A stretch of DNA of 64,000 nucleotides from Sphingobacteriales bacterium. Lineage in GTDB: Bacteria > Bacteroidota > Bacteroidia > Chitinophagales > CAIOSU01. Under the pieces are notes generated by a model, which had not been told where the DNA came from, made no database searches, and worked only from the letters and a program-made list of their open reading frames with translations. Shown one piece after another: positions 10,066 through 18,335 of the stretch. The stretch covers positions 42,525 to 106,524 of the forward strand of contig JAIXUD010000014.1 in assembly GCA_027483645.1 (NCBI GenBank). Direction: 5' to 3'. Both the position numbers and the translations under genes were made by a program. Positions within the stretch are counted from its first letter, which is position 1. Each line of letters starts with the position of its first letter.

Positions 10066-11367
10066 CTACGCTTTCACCTTGCCTGCATCCCTCACCAATA
10101 GCTGCATGATAACCCAGGCACTGAGGTAGGCACCAGCGCAAATGGCGAACATAATGTAATAGGCGGTTTCTATTTGGCCGATACTCCTAAAGTGGGTAAA
10201 CAACGTTTTTTGCACAAACTGGCTAAGCAAGATACCACCAATAGCGCCGAACATGCCCCCAATGCCCACTACTGATGCGGTGGAGTTTTTAGGGAACATA
10301 TCGCTCACGGTGGTGAATATGTTGGCGCTCCAGGCTTGGTGGCCAGCAGCTGCTAGGCCAATAACCGCCACCGCCAACCACATGTTGATGGAGCCGAGTA
10401 TCAAAGCAAATACAATAGGCGACACGCACAGGGCATATATCAACATGCTGATGCGGCGCGCCCGGGCCACCGTCCACCCTCTGTGCTGTATAAGGTATAG
10501 TGGCAGCCACCCGCCCATAATACTACCGAATGTAGAGATTATGTACACCGAAGCCACCGGCCAACTAGTGGCGGTTATCTTCATTTGGTAGGTGCTCTCA
10601 AAAAAATCGGGCAGCCAGAAGAGGTAGAACCACCAAATAGGGTCGGTGAGCAGCTTACCGATGGCAAAAGCCCATGTTTGCTTGAATTGGAGCAACTGAA
10701 ACCAGGTAAGTTTTGGCGTGGTGTCGGTTTCTGGTTCATCGTCTTGGTCGCTTTCAATGATGGCCAACTCACTGGCACTTACATACTTGCTTTTGCGGGG
10801 TATTTGGTAAAAAATGAGCCACAATACCAGCCACACAAAACCCAAAGCGCCCGATAGTATAAAGGCGTAGTGCCAACCCCAGGTGATGATGATAAACGGT
10901 ATGGTAAGGGGGGTAATAATGGCCCCGATATTGGCACCCGAATTGAATATACCCGTAGCCAGTGCCCGCTCTCGCTTCGGGAACCACTCTGCCACACTTT
11001 TTATGGCTGCCGGAAAGTTGCCCGCCTCGGTTAAGCCCAGCGCGCCGCGTATCATCTTAAAGCCCACAAGGGTGCTCACCAATGCTGTTGCCGTGCCGGC
11101 TAGGCTCCATAAAAACACAAACAGCGCATAGCCCTTGCGGGTGCCTAGCTTATCTATAATTTTACCCGCTCCCAAAAGGCCAATAGCATAAAACACCTTA
11201 AAGGCAATCTCGATGTCGGCATAGTCGGCATCGGTCCAGCCCAACTCTTCGGTAAAAGTCGACTTAAGGAAGCTGATAACACTGCGATCAACATAATTGA
11301 TGGTAGTGGCAAAAAATATCAAGGCACATATTACCCAACGGTAGTAGGTAGGTTTCGTTGCGTTCAT
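10066..11367 (-). CDS. MFS hexuronate/galactonate-type transporter (ExuT-like)
   Basis: A 433-residue inner-membrane permease with about 12 hydrophobic segments. The N-terminus (FFATTINYVDRSVISFL), the RGALGLTEAGNFPAAIK motif and KFYxIGLLGAGKIIDKLGTRKG-like loop are typical of the anion:cation symporter family that includes ExuT and DgoT. Import of hexuronates by proton symport is inferred from the family and from cotranscription with the KDPG aldolase. The start codon overlaps the aldolase stop by 4 bases (ATGA), so the two are translationally coupled. With KdgK, KduI and KduD nearby, the substrate is probably glucuronate, galacturonate or an unsaturated uronate derivative. Confidence 0.9.
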   Translation of the reverse strand: MNATKPTYYRWVICALIFFATTINYVDRSVISFLKSTFTEELGWTDADYADIEIAFKVFYAIGLLGAGKIIDKLGTRKGYALFVFLWSLAGTATALVSTLVGFKMIRGALGLTEAGNFPAAIKSVAEWFPKRERALATGIFNSGANIGAIITPLTIPFIIITWGWHYAFILSGALGFVWLVLWLIFYQIPRKSKYVSASELAIIESDQDDEPETDTTPKLTWFQLLQFKQTWAFAIGKLLTDPIWWFYLFWLPDFFESTYQMKITATSWPVASVYIISTFGSIMGGWLPLYLIQHRGWTVARARRISMLIYALCVSPIVFALILGSINMWLAVAVIGLAAAGHQAWSANIFTTVSDMFPKNSTASVVGIGGMFGAIGGILLSQFVQKTLFTHFRSIGQIETAYYIMFAICAGAYLSAWVIMQLLVRDAGKVKA

Positions 11368-12032
11368 CGTGTCGTTTTAGCGGATTGTACTATTTCAATG
11401 GCTGCTTTGGTATTGGCGGTTATCTGTTGGTAATCCTTGGTTTCGAGCAACTGCGAGGTAATGAGCTTACTGCCCATGCCCACGGCACATACGCCGGCCT
11501 TAAACCACTGCCCAATGTTTTCTTGCTCCAGTTCCACCCCGCCCGTAGGCATAAACAGGAGATTAGGGAAAATGGACTTAATACCCGACACAAACTCCGG
11601 CCCTAACAAGTTACCTGGAAACAGCTTTATCAACTTAGCACCCAAGTTTTCGGCACTGATAATTTCCGTTGGGGTCATGCAGCCCGGCACCCAAAGCATA
11701 TTGTGCTTGTCGGCCACGGCGGCTACTTGCTCCACCAAACCTGGGCTGATGAGGTAATCGGCACCAGCATCAGTAAACGCTTGTGCGGCATCGGCGTTTT
11801 TAATAGTGCCAATGCCCAAGTACATCCCTTTCAGTTCAGTGTCGCACACCTGGCGCATGGCCACAAAGTTTCTCAAAGCATCCTCGCCCCTGTTGGTATA
11901 TTCCACCGTGCGGATGCCCGCGGCGTATAGCGCCCGCAGCACTTCTATACTCACGGTAGTATCTTTATAAAAGTAAAGGGGCAAAATGCCCTGTTGAACG
12001 ATTAGGTCGGTAATAAATGCCTTGTTCTCCAT
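11364..12032 (-). CDS. eda: KDPG / 4-hydroxy-2-oxoglutarate aldolase
   Basis: A 222-residue class I aldolase that splits 2-keto-3-deoxy-6-phosphogluconate into pyruvate and glyceraldehyde-3-phosphate in the cytoplasm. The Schiff-base lysine is Lys136 in the IKLFPGN motif. The family Glu44 and Arg48 are in VEYTNRGEDA, and GCMTPTE is the usual catalytic loop. Length is typical for Eda. It is first in an operon with the ExuT-like transporter and divergent from kdgK, whose product it consumes. The pair completes the last two steps of the uronate route. Confidence 0.95.
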   Translation of the reverse strand: MENKAFITDLIVQQGILPLYFYKDTTVSIEVLRALYAAGIRTVEYTNRGEDALRNFVAMRQVCDTELKGMYLGIGTIKNADAAQAFTDAGADYLISPGLVEQVAAVADKHNMLWVPGCMTPTEIISAENLGAKLIKLFPGNLLGPEFVSGIKSIFPNLLFMPTGGVELEQENIGQWFKAGVCAVGMGSKLITSQLLETKDYQQITANTKAAIEIVQSAKTTR

Positions 12033-12122
12033 AAGGTCTCCATTCGCTTTTGGACTAGTAATAGTGGGGGTAAATTCTTTCTTTTGTAAGGCGAATGCAT
12101 GAAACTAATAAAAACCTTGAAT
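12033..12122. promoter_or_regulatory. Divergent promoter region of eda and kdgK with a CATTCGC inverted repeat
   Basis: The 90-base divergent spacer carries CATTCGC at 12041-12047 and its complement GCGAATG at 12091-12097. The arms are 43 bases apart, one near each gene. They could be paired sites of one regulator controlling both directions. No regulator gene lies in the cluster. Confidence 0.3.
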
Positions 12123-13148
12123 ATGCCCCATAAAGTAGTTACCCTTGGCGAAATAATGATGCGACTTTCTACCCCTGGGTTCGATAGGTTTGTGCAAACG
12201 GATAGCTTTGATGTAACCTACGGCGGTGGCGAGGCCAATGTGGCCGCATCGTTGAGCAACTTTGGGCTGAATGGCACTTTTGTAACCCGCGTACCCAACA
12301 ACCCGTTGGGGCAAGCGGCCATCAACCACTTAAGGCGCTTTGGGGTGGATACGCAGTTTATAGCCCTTGGCGGCCAACGGTTGGGTATTTACTTTCTAGA
12401 AACCGGAGCCTCTATGCGGGCTTCGCAAGTGATATATGATAGGGCAGGGGCATCTATTGCCGAAGCGGAGGTGAGCGAGTTCGATTTTAATCGAATTTTT
12501 GAAGGAGCCAGTTGGTTCCACACCACCGGCATTACCCCAGCCCTAAGTGATAAAGGGGCGGCCCTTACCGAAGCGGCTTTAAAAGCTGCTAGGGCTAAAG
12601 GCATCACAACCAGCATCGACCTAAACTACCGCAAGAAGTTGTGGAGCAAGGATAAAGCCCGAGAGGTAATGACGCGCCTATGCCAGTACGTGGATGTTTG
12701 CATCGGCAACGAGGAAGATGCGGACAATAGCTTGGGTTTTAAAGCAGCGGGCACCGATGTAACCAAAGGCGAATTGGACTTGGCCGGATACCGAGCCGTT
12801 TGTGAGCAAATGAAGGCCAAGTTTGGGTTTAAAATAATCGCATCAAGCCTTCGCGAAAGCCATAGTGCATCTGATAATGGCTGGAGCGCGTTGGTATATG
12901 ATGGCACTGAATTTTACCACACCAAAAAATATGAAGTGCGCATTGTGGATCGGGTAGGCAGTGGTGATGCTTTTGCCGGGGGATTGATTTTTGGCCTAGT
13001 AACGGGTATGCCCATGGCTCAAGCGGCTGAATTTGGCGTGGCCGCAGCAGCACTAAAGCATACCATTCCCGGTGACTTTAACCATGCTACGCTGAGCGAG
13101 GTAAATGATTTGCTAAAAGGTGATGGTAGCGGTAGGGTGCAGCGGTAG
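12123..13148 (+). CDS. kdgK: 2-keto-3-deoxygluconate kinase (PfkB family)
   Basis: A 341-residue sugar kinase that phosphorylates 2-keto-3-deoxygluconate with ATP to give the substrate of Eda. The N-terminal GEIMMRLSTPG and YGGGEANVAASLSNFG signatures and the C-terminal GSGDAFAGG anion-hole motif with its catalytic Asp are those of PfkB/ribokinase sugar kinases of the KdgK type. ATG 12123 (MPHKVV) is preferred over an ATG eight codons earlier, because homologues begin close to the VxLGE strand. It is divergent from eda, and its product feeds that enzyme. Specificity is assigned from context plus sequence. Confidence 0.9.
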   Translation: MPHKVVTLGEIMMRLSTPGFDRFVQTDSFDVTYGGGEANVAASLSNFGLNGTFVTRVPNNPLGQAAINHLRRFGVDTQFIALGGQRLGIYFLETGASMRASQVIYDRAGASIAEAEVSEFDFNRIFEGASWFHTTGITPALSDKGAALTEAALKAARAKGITTSIDLNYRKKLWSKDKAREVMTRLCQYVDVCIGNEEDADNSLGFKAAGTDVTKGELDLAGYRAVCEQMKAKFGFKIIASSLRESHSASDNGWSALVYDGTEFYHTKKYEVRIVDRVGSGDAFAGGLIFGLVTGMPMAQAAEFGVAAAALKHTIPGDFNHATLSEVNDLLKGDGSGRVQR

Positions 13149-13173
13149 GTGGCTTATCGGTGTTATGTGTTTT

Positions 13174-13270
13174 TACCACAAAGAACACAAAGGAATTCAC
13201 AAAGAGCACAAAGTTTGATAGCAACACCTTAGTGTACTTTGTGTTTTTTGCTTAGTGCCCTTTGTGGTTA
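13174..13270. repeat. ACCACAAAG-type inverted repeat element
   Basis: Left arm TACCACAAAGAACACAAAGG, right arm ending CCTTTGTGGTTA, with internal CACAAAG and CTTAGTG units. It lies between the convergent kdgK and kduI genes, where a hairpin of this kind could end transcription from both sides. Confidence 0.75.
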
Positions 13271-13286
13271 ATTTTTAAGTGCAGAA

Positions 13287-14117
13287 TTACAACAAACTAG
13301 CCACTGGTGCAGGGTCCATATCACTGAAAACGAGGTTCTCGCCAGCCATGGCCCAAATGAAACCATAGTTAGCGGTACCCGAGCCAAAGTGCACCGACCA
13401 TGGTGGTGAAATGGCCGCCTCGTGGTTGGCCATTACCAAATGCCTTGTCTCGGTAGGCTCACCCATAAAATGGAAAACGCGGTGGTCGGTAGGTACATCA
13501 AAATAGAAATATACTTCCGTGCGGCGGGTGTGGGTATGCGGTGGCACGGAGTTCCATACGCTGCCATCTTCCAAGGTAGTTAGTCCCATTACCAATTGGC
13601 AGCTTTGTATGCCATCCAAATGTATGTACTTGTATATGGTGCGCTTATTGGCGGTTGCAGCCTCGCCTAGGTTTACGGGCGTGGCTTCTTCCTTGGTCAT
13701 TATTCGGTTGGGGAAAGTATGGTGCGCCGGTGCCGATATCAAATAGAAATATGCGGGTGCGCTGCCATCCGCGGCTTCAAAAGTTACTTCCTTGGTACCT
13801 TTACCCAAATACAATGCATCTAGTTTATCTAGCTCATAACTCACTCCATCGGCAGTTACAGTGCCTTTGCCACCTACATTGATGATGCCCAATTCCCTAC
13901 GCTCCAAAAAATAATCCGCGCGCAGCTCGGCCTCCACGAGCAATGGCGTGGTTTTGTGGGTAGCAGCAATGCCGCCAACTATCAACCTATCATAATGGGT
14001 ATAGGTAAGCGTTACTTCGTCGGGCTTCATTAAGGCATCAATTAAAAAATGGTTGCGCAATGCTGCGGTATCCATTGTCTTCACTTCTGCTAGACTTGAG
14101 CTAAACCTAATATCCAT
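13287..14117 (-). CDS. kduI: 5-dehydro-4-deoxy-D-glucuronate isomerase
   Basis: A 276-residue cupin enzyme converting 5-keto-4-deoxyuronate (DKI) into 2,5-diketo-3-deoxygluconate in the cytoplasm. The zinc ligands are visible as His194 and His196 (PPHTHTRR), Glu201 (EVYFYFD) and His243 (WSVHFGSG), each two residues below the numbering recalled for E. coli KduI. Length agrees with the family. kduD lies upstream on the same strand, 33 bases away, so kduD-kduI form an operon. Product passes to KduD, then KdgK and Eda. Confidence 0.96.
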   Translation of the reverse strand: MDIRFSSSLAEVKTMDTAALRNHFLIDALMKPDEVTLTYTHYDRLIVGGIAATHKTTPLLVEAELRADYFLERRELGIINVGGKGTVTADGVSYELDKLDALYLGKGTKEVTFEAADGSAPAYFYLISAPAHHTFPNRIMTKEEATPVNLGEAATANKRTIYKYIHLDGIQSCQLVMGLTTLEDGSVWNSVPPHTHTRRTEVYFYFDVPTDHRVFHFMGEPTETRHLVMANHEAAISPPWSVHFGSGTANYGFIWAMAGENLVFSDMDPAPVASLL

Positions 14118-14150
14118 CGGTGTTTTGTTTATGCTTTAATGTAATTAAAC

Positions 14151-14918
14151 TTATCTCCCCATCCAGCCACCATCAACGGTAAGGATGGTGCCGTGCACAT
14201 AATCGGCAGCTTGTGAGGCTAAAAATACTGTGGCTCCTTTAAAATCCTCCGGCTTTCCCCAACGCCCTGCTGGTATGCGCGATAGGATGGAGGCGCTGCG
14301 TTCTTTGTCGTTTCGTAGGGCTTCGGTATTATCTGTGGCTATGTACCCGGGGGCAATACCATTTACATTTACGCCCTTGGCTGCCCACTCGTTGGCCAAT
14401 GCCTTTACCAAGCTACCCAATGCGCCCTTGCTGGCTGCATAGCCCGGCACAGTAATGCCTCCTTGGAAGGTAAGCAGCGAGCACGTAAAAATGATTTTAC
14501 CCGAACCGCGCTCAATCATCTGCTTACCAAACTCACGGGCTAGGATAAACGGCGTATCAAGGTTTAGGGCCAGAACTTGGTCCCAATACTCATCGGGGTG
14601 TTCGGCGGCTGGCTTGCGCATGATGGTGCCGGCATTGTTAATGAGAATATCCACCACGGGATGGGCTTCATTCACCTTTTTTATGAAAGCATACAACGCC
14701 TCGCGGTTAGATAAATCAGCGGCATAGGCAAAATACTTCCTGCCTAAAGCGGTTATCTGTTGCTCCACGTCGCTGCCCGATGCGGGCATAGTTGCGGATA
14801 CGCCAATAATATCGGCACCGGCTTCGGCCAAACCGATGGCCATGGCCTTGCCTATACCTTTGTTGCAACCCGTAACCAATGCTATTTTGCCCTCTAGGCT
14901 GAAAGATGTTATCATCAC
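14151..14918 (-). CDS. kduD: 2-deoxy-D-gluconate 3-dehydrogenase / DKII reductase (SDR)
   Basis: A 255-residue short-chain dehydrogenase reducing 2,5-diketo-3-deoxygluconate to 2-keto-3-deoxygluconate with NAD(P)H. It shows the cofactor motif TGCNKGIG (residues 16-23), NNAG (94-97), a catalytic Ser around 147, and the YxxxK pair Tyr160/Lys164 (YAASKGA). The C-terminal VDGGWMGR is typical of KduD. First gene of the kduD-kduI operon. No pectate or alginate lyase gene is visible beside it, so the unsaturated uronate must come from enzymes encoded elsewhere. Confidence 0.94.
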   Translation of the reverse strand: MMITSFSLEGKIALVTGCNKGIGKAMAIGLAEAGADIIGVSATMPASGSDVEQQITALGRKYFAYAADLSNREALYAFIKKVNEAHPVVDILINNAGTIMRKPAAEHPDEYWDQVLALNLDTPFILAREFGKQMIERGSGKIIFTCSLLTFQGGITVPGYAASKGALGSLVKALANEWAAKGVNVNGIAPGYIATDNTEALRNDKERSASILSRIPAGRWGKPEDFKGATVFLASQAADYVHGTILTVDGGWMGR

Positions 14919-14982
14919 TTGATAAAATTATAAAAGCATAGCGGTTTTGCCATGCTTTTGCGATTATTATGGGATATTTCGG

Positions 14983-15414
14983 CTATTGAGTCACTTTTAC
15001 CGCTTGTCGGGCCAGTAGTTTCCAACTACCTTTTTCCTGTTGCCAAACCAAAAGTACGTTCAACTTTACTGAGCCAGGTTTGCCGCTGTCATTGGTACTA
15101 GCGCTAAAAACATGCCGCACCACCGCCACCTTGCCCGATATGGATATGGTTTGCTCGCTAAGCTCAATATTAACAAAATCCGACTTGCCATTGAATATGT
15201 TCTCCACGAAGGCTTTCTTGTCTTCCAGCCTTCCACTCGAGTGCCCGTAGCTCAATTTATGGGATGTTAGGTTTTCCAGCACAGCTTTATCGGCATCTAT
15301 CATGGCTTTGGTAAGCTTTTCCACTGCGTCGGCAACGTGCTGTTCTGCCGAGGGCTGTGCCACGGCAAACAAAGCAAAAAGCATGAGCAAACCGAATAGC
15401 GAGAATTGTTTCAT
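14983..15414 (-). CDS. Exported NTF2-like (DUF4440/SnoaL-like) protein
   Basis: A 143-residue protein with a signal peptide (about residues 1-19, AVAQ) and one NTF2-like cone fold. The pattern is an N-terminal helix with DADKAVLENLTSHKLSYGHSSG and C-terminal strands ending LLVWQQEKGSWKLLARQAVKV. Such proteins bind small ligands or act as accessory domains. No catalytic residues can be assigned. It lies 64 bases downstream of kduD on the same strand, so it could be read through from that region or have its own promoter. Confidence 0.8.
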   Translation of the reverse strand: MKQFSLFGLLMLFALFAVAQPSAEQHVADAVEKLTKAMIDADKAVLENLTSHKLSYGHSSGRLEDKKAFVENIFNGKSDFVNIELSEQTISISGKVAVVRHVFSASTNDSGKPGSVKLNVLLVWQQEKGSWKLLARQAVKVTQ

Positions 15415-15551
15415 TCGTAAAGACGTTAGTAGCCTTGAAAATACGCTTAGTTTAAGACGATGTCAACTCGGCACTACCGAACCGATTATTAGTGGGCATT
15501 TTTTGTTGAATAATGGGTATTTTGGGCGATACAATTATACCAAAGCGAAGC

Positions 15552-16286
15552 ATGAAAATACATTATTGTTTAGGGTTGATGATGTTGCTGCTATGGCACG
15601 CACCGCTATTGGCGCAAATGCCAGCACTCGAAATGGTGTTGGTGGAAGGCGGTAGCTTTGCCATGGGCACAAACACGGGCACCAAAAAAGAGCGACCGGT
15701 ACACACCGTAACGCTCAATAATTTTTATATAGGCAAATACGAGATAACGCAAAACCAATGGTTGGCCGTAATGGGCACCAACCCATCCACCTTCAACACT
15801 TGCGGTAGCTGCCCGGTGGAGCAAGTTACCCTTGATGACATTGATACTTTCATTGCCAAACTGAATGCCCTAACCGGCAAAAAATACCGCCTGCCTACCG
15901 AGGCCGAATGGGAATATGCCGCACTGGGAGGCACCCAAAGCAAGGGCTATACTTATCCGGGCAGCAACAACCTAACCGAAGTAGCCTGGCATGTGGGCAA
16001 TGCCGAAGCCACTACCCACCCCGTAGGCGAACTGAAGCCCAATGAACTGGGCCTATACGACATGGCCGGAAACGTGTGGGAGCTTTGCAGCGATTGGTTT
16101 TCGGGCGGATATTATAAGCATGGCCCTGCCACCAACCCGCAAAACAACCAAAAGGCCATGTTCAGGGTGGTGCGTGGCGGCTCTTGGCGCAGCGGGCCTG
16201 AGCGGTGCTACACCCAAGCGCGCAACGTGAACAGCAAACATCACCGCATCTCCAATTTGGGGTTTCGGTTGGTATTGGAGGAATGA
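15552..16286 (+). CDS. Exported SUMF1/FGE-like sulfatase-modifying domain protein
   Basis: A 244-residue protein with a signal peptide (about residues 1-22, LLAQ) followed by a single formylglycine-generating-enzyme-like fold. Motifs in order are VEGGSFAMGT, ITQNQWLAVMG, YRLPTEAEWEYAA, LYDMAGNVWEL and VVRGGSWRSG, ending NLGFRLVLE. ATG 15552 is chosen because it directly precedes the signal peptide. The RGGSWRSGPERCY stretch lacks the first cysteine of the true FGE active-site pair, so it is unlikely to make formylglycine. Related secreted proteins include gliding-motility lipoproteins and ergothioneine-type enzymes. No sulfatase gene is adjacent. Confidence 0.85.
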   Translation: MKIHYCLGLMMLLLWHAPLLAQMPALEMVLVEGGSFAMGTNTGTKKERPVHTVTLNNFYIGKYEITQNQWLAVMGTNPSTFNTCGSCPVEQVTLDDIDTFIAKLNALTGKKYRLPTEAEWEYAALGGTQSKGYTYPGSNNLTEVAWHVGNAEATTHPVGELKPNELGLYDMAGNVWELCSDWFSGGYYKHGPATNPQNNQKAMFRVVRGGSWRSGPERCYTQARNVNSKHHRISNLGFRLVLEE

Positions 16287-16428
16287 AGCTCAGGTGAGTA
16301 GCTGTATTCTACGGTTTACCGTCGCTCTGTAGCCGTAAGTAAAGAGCAAGATGATGGTGCAAAGCTAAATCAGATCATCCGGTTGAATACTCAAAAAATC
16401 GACTAATAGAACTTTCCCTAAAAACAAA

Positions 16429-16458
16429 AACCCCAATCACTCAAAGAGGATTGGGGTT
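16429..16458 (-). terminator. Intrinsic terminator of tRNA-Cys
   Basis: AACCCCAATC and GATTGGGGTT form a perfect 10-bp stem. On the minus strand the stem is followed by TTTGTTTTT, a proper T-run, 17 bases past the tRNA end. Confidence 0.8.
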
Positions 16459-16474
16459 CTAGCAAATTAATGCG

Positions 16475-16545
16475 AGGTCGAGAGCGGATTCGAACCGCTG
16501 TACGAGCTTTTGCAGAGCTCTGCCTAACCACTCGGCCACCCGACC
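16475..16545 (-). tRNA. tRNA-Cys (GCA)
   Basis: Folds as a full cloverleaf on the minus strand. Acceptor GGTCGGG pairs with CTCGACC. The anticodon stem GAGCT/AGCTC closes the loop CTGCAAA with anticodon GCA, and the T-arm is AGCGG-TTCGAAT-CCGCT. The discriminator is U, as expected for tRNA-Cys. CCA is not encoded. Confidence 0.95.
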
Positions 16546-16607
16546 ATTAATTCAGGATTGCAAATGTACAAATTTTACCAGTCTGTACAAGTACTACGCA
16601 AATATAG

Positions 16608-16967
16608 CTAAAATGTTTTTTCCAATTCTACATATACCCGTTCAATATCACCAGCAATAGGCGGATTTAATTTGCTTATACGCACACGCATCCATTTCAT
16701 ATGTGGGTAATTTTCGGCACTTGCATCAATTATGCGCTGCGCCAACCGCTCGAGCAAGTATTGTTTGCTGCCTTCCATCACCTGCTTCACTAGCTTGTAT
16801 ACGCCCTCGTAGTTGATGGTGCCTTCTAAATCATCGGTCAATGCGGCTTCATTAAAGTCCGTTTGCAAGTATACATCCACCTTAAATCGATTGCCCGTTT
16901 CGCGCTCTTGCGGGTAGTACCCGTGGTGCGCAAAAAAACTCAATCCCTCTAGTGCTATTATACCCAT
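16608..16967 (-). CDS. folB: Dihydroneopterin aldolase
   Basis: A 119-residue cytoplasmic enzyme of folate synthesis that cleaves 7,8-dihydroneopterin to 6-hydroxymethyl-dihydropterin and glycolaldehyde. The family start (IALEGLSFFAHHGYYPQE), the NYEGVY segment that forms the pterin pocket in the tunnel-fold octamer, and the conserved lysine in ISKLNPPI are all present. Length is exactly that of FolB. It stands alone, followed downstream by tRNA-Cys on the same strand. Confidence 0.93.
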   Translation of the reverse strand: MGIIALEGLSFFAHHGYYPQERETGNRFKVDVYLQTDFNEAALTDDLEGTINYEGVYKLVKQVMEGSKQYLLERLAQRIIDASAENYPHMKWMRVRISKLNPPIAGDIERVYVELEKTF

Positions 16968-16972
16968 TTTTA

Positions 16973-17131
16973 AATAGGAAATATGAAATGAGAAATAAGA
17001 AAATTGGTAAGGGAATGAAAAGAAGAAAATGGAATCGGCTAATAAATAGACGATAGCGGATAACTGAAGTTGAGAATAAAAAACAAGAAGCTTAAAAGTT
17101 TCTCATTTCTTATTGCTCATTTCATATTTAG
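16973..17131. repeat. Inverted pair of TCATTTC-type repeats
   Basis: The left arm around 16981-16998 (ATGAAATGAGAAATAAG) is mirrored by the right arm around 17100-17128 (CTCATTTCTTATT and CTCATTTCATATTT). Together they bracket the spacer between folB and the DUF2795 gene. Confidence 0.5.
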
Positions 17132-17349
17132 TATTCATCTTCATTAAAGAAGAAGTCATCGCTGGTAGGGTAATCAGGCCAAATATCTTCAATGCCTTCA
17201 TATATCTCGCCTTCGTCTTCCAATTCTTGCAGGTTCTCGATAACCTCGATGGGGGCGCCAGAGCGGATAGCATAGTCTATCAGCTCGTCTTTGGTTGACG
17301 GCCAAGGCGCGTCTTCAAGGTGTGAGGCAAGCTCAAGTGTCCAGTACAT
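17128..17349 (-). CDS. DUF2795 family small acidic protein
   Basis: A 73-residue acidic protein whose whole length matches the DUF2795 family: MYWTLELASHLEDAPWP, TKDELIDYAIRSGAP, ENLQELEDE and a C-terminal DFFFNEDEY. The protein is very conserved in Bacteroidota but its role is unknown. A helical, non-secreted, single-domain product is expected. The gene is alone on its strand between folB and the cobalamin adenosyltransferase. Confidence 0.88.
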   Translation of the reverse strand: MYWTLELASHLEDAPWPSTKDELIDYAIRSGAPIEVIENLQELEDEGEIYEGIEDIWPDYPTSDDFFFNEDEY

Positions 17350-17471
17350 AGTGAACCCGATTTAAATTAAGGTGCAAATATAGAATTATTCTCAGTCTGT
17401 CAAAACGCAATGATAACTAAATTGTTTTGGCTACTGCATATACGTTGTTCACATGTTGTTTGTAAGTGTCA

Positions 17472-18023
17472 TTACGATTTTCGTGGGTTCCAAGCAATCT
17501 CCTCTGCACCGTCTTTATACGCTAGGTAGCGGCTCAGTACAAATAGGTGGTCGCTAAGGCGGTTCATGTATTGTATGATCAGTTCATCTACGGCATCTTG
17601 CGTTCCCAGTGCCACTATCATTCGCTCGGCCCTGCGGCACACGCAGCGCGCTACGTGGCAATAGCTGGCGGTTAGGTGGCCACCCGGTAATATAAACGTC
17701 TTTAGCTCAGGCAGGGATTCGTTCATACGGTCAATATCCTTTTCAAGTGCTTTTACGTCGCTTGCTTTTAGGTCGGGCAGTATCATTTTGATGCCTTCTG
17801 GGTCGGCGGCTAGCGAGGAGCCTATGGTAAACAGGCGGTCTTGCACTTCTTTTAATAGGGTGCGCACGCCCTCGTCGGTAGCCAAATCACGGATAACGCC
17901 CAGCCAAGAGTTCAGCTCATCTACCGTCCCATAACTCTCAATGCGGATGTGGTGTTTCAGCACTCGGGTACCACCTATGAGGGAGGTTTTGCCCTTGTCG
18001 CCTTTGCGGGTATATATTTTCAT
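17472..18023 (-). CDS. Cob(I)yrinic acid a,c-diamide adenosyltransferase (PduO type)
   Basis: A 183-residue trimeric ATP:corrinoid adenosyltransferase that makes adenosylcobalamin. The N-terminal KIYTRKGDKGKTSLIGG is the ATP-binding signature, followed by ESYGTVDELNSWLG and the RxxCRRAER helix (CRRAERMIVAL) that contacts ATP and corrin. ATG 18023 is chosen over the in-frame start at 18131, because family members begin at KIYT and the 36 upstream residues look non-coding. It could serve cobalamin salvage. No other cobalamin gene or B12 riboswitch is visible here. Confidence 0.93.
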   Translation of the reverse strand: MKIYTRKGDKGKTSLIGGTRVLKHHIRIESYGTVDELNSWLGVIRDLATDEGVRTLLKEVQDRLFTIGSSLAADPEGIKMILPDLKASDVKALEKDIDRMNESLPELKTFILPGGHLTASYCHVARCVCRRAERMIVALGTQDAVDELIIQYMNRLSDHLFVLSRYLAYKDGAEEIAWNPRKS

Positions 18024-18335
18024 AGCAATAGTGTTAGCTACCGAAGATAATGGTTGGGGATGGTAAATTGTTTCGAGGCTGGGTGTGGAAATGTGGAAAC
18101 ACCCCGTACTGTGTGGTCGGTCGACTTCCAATATGTGGGCTGGGTTGTTGCAATTTTGTAAAAATCTCCAGGCATTCCAGTCGTCTGAACACTAATATAT
18201 ATTGCGGTCTTAGCACACTAAAATCTGATGTTTCGTTTAGTGTTCAGACGACTGCATTGAATTAGCAGTTCAGCAATACTTTGGAGGTCATTCTCATACC
18301 ATGGTAGTCGTCCGACCACTCAATACTGGTAAAGT

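Noticed and set aside
18024..18131. N-terminal extension of the cobalamin adenosyltransferase
   Set aside because: Family members begin at the KIYTRKGD segment. The upstream residues show no conservation pattern.
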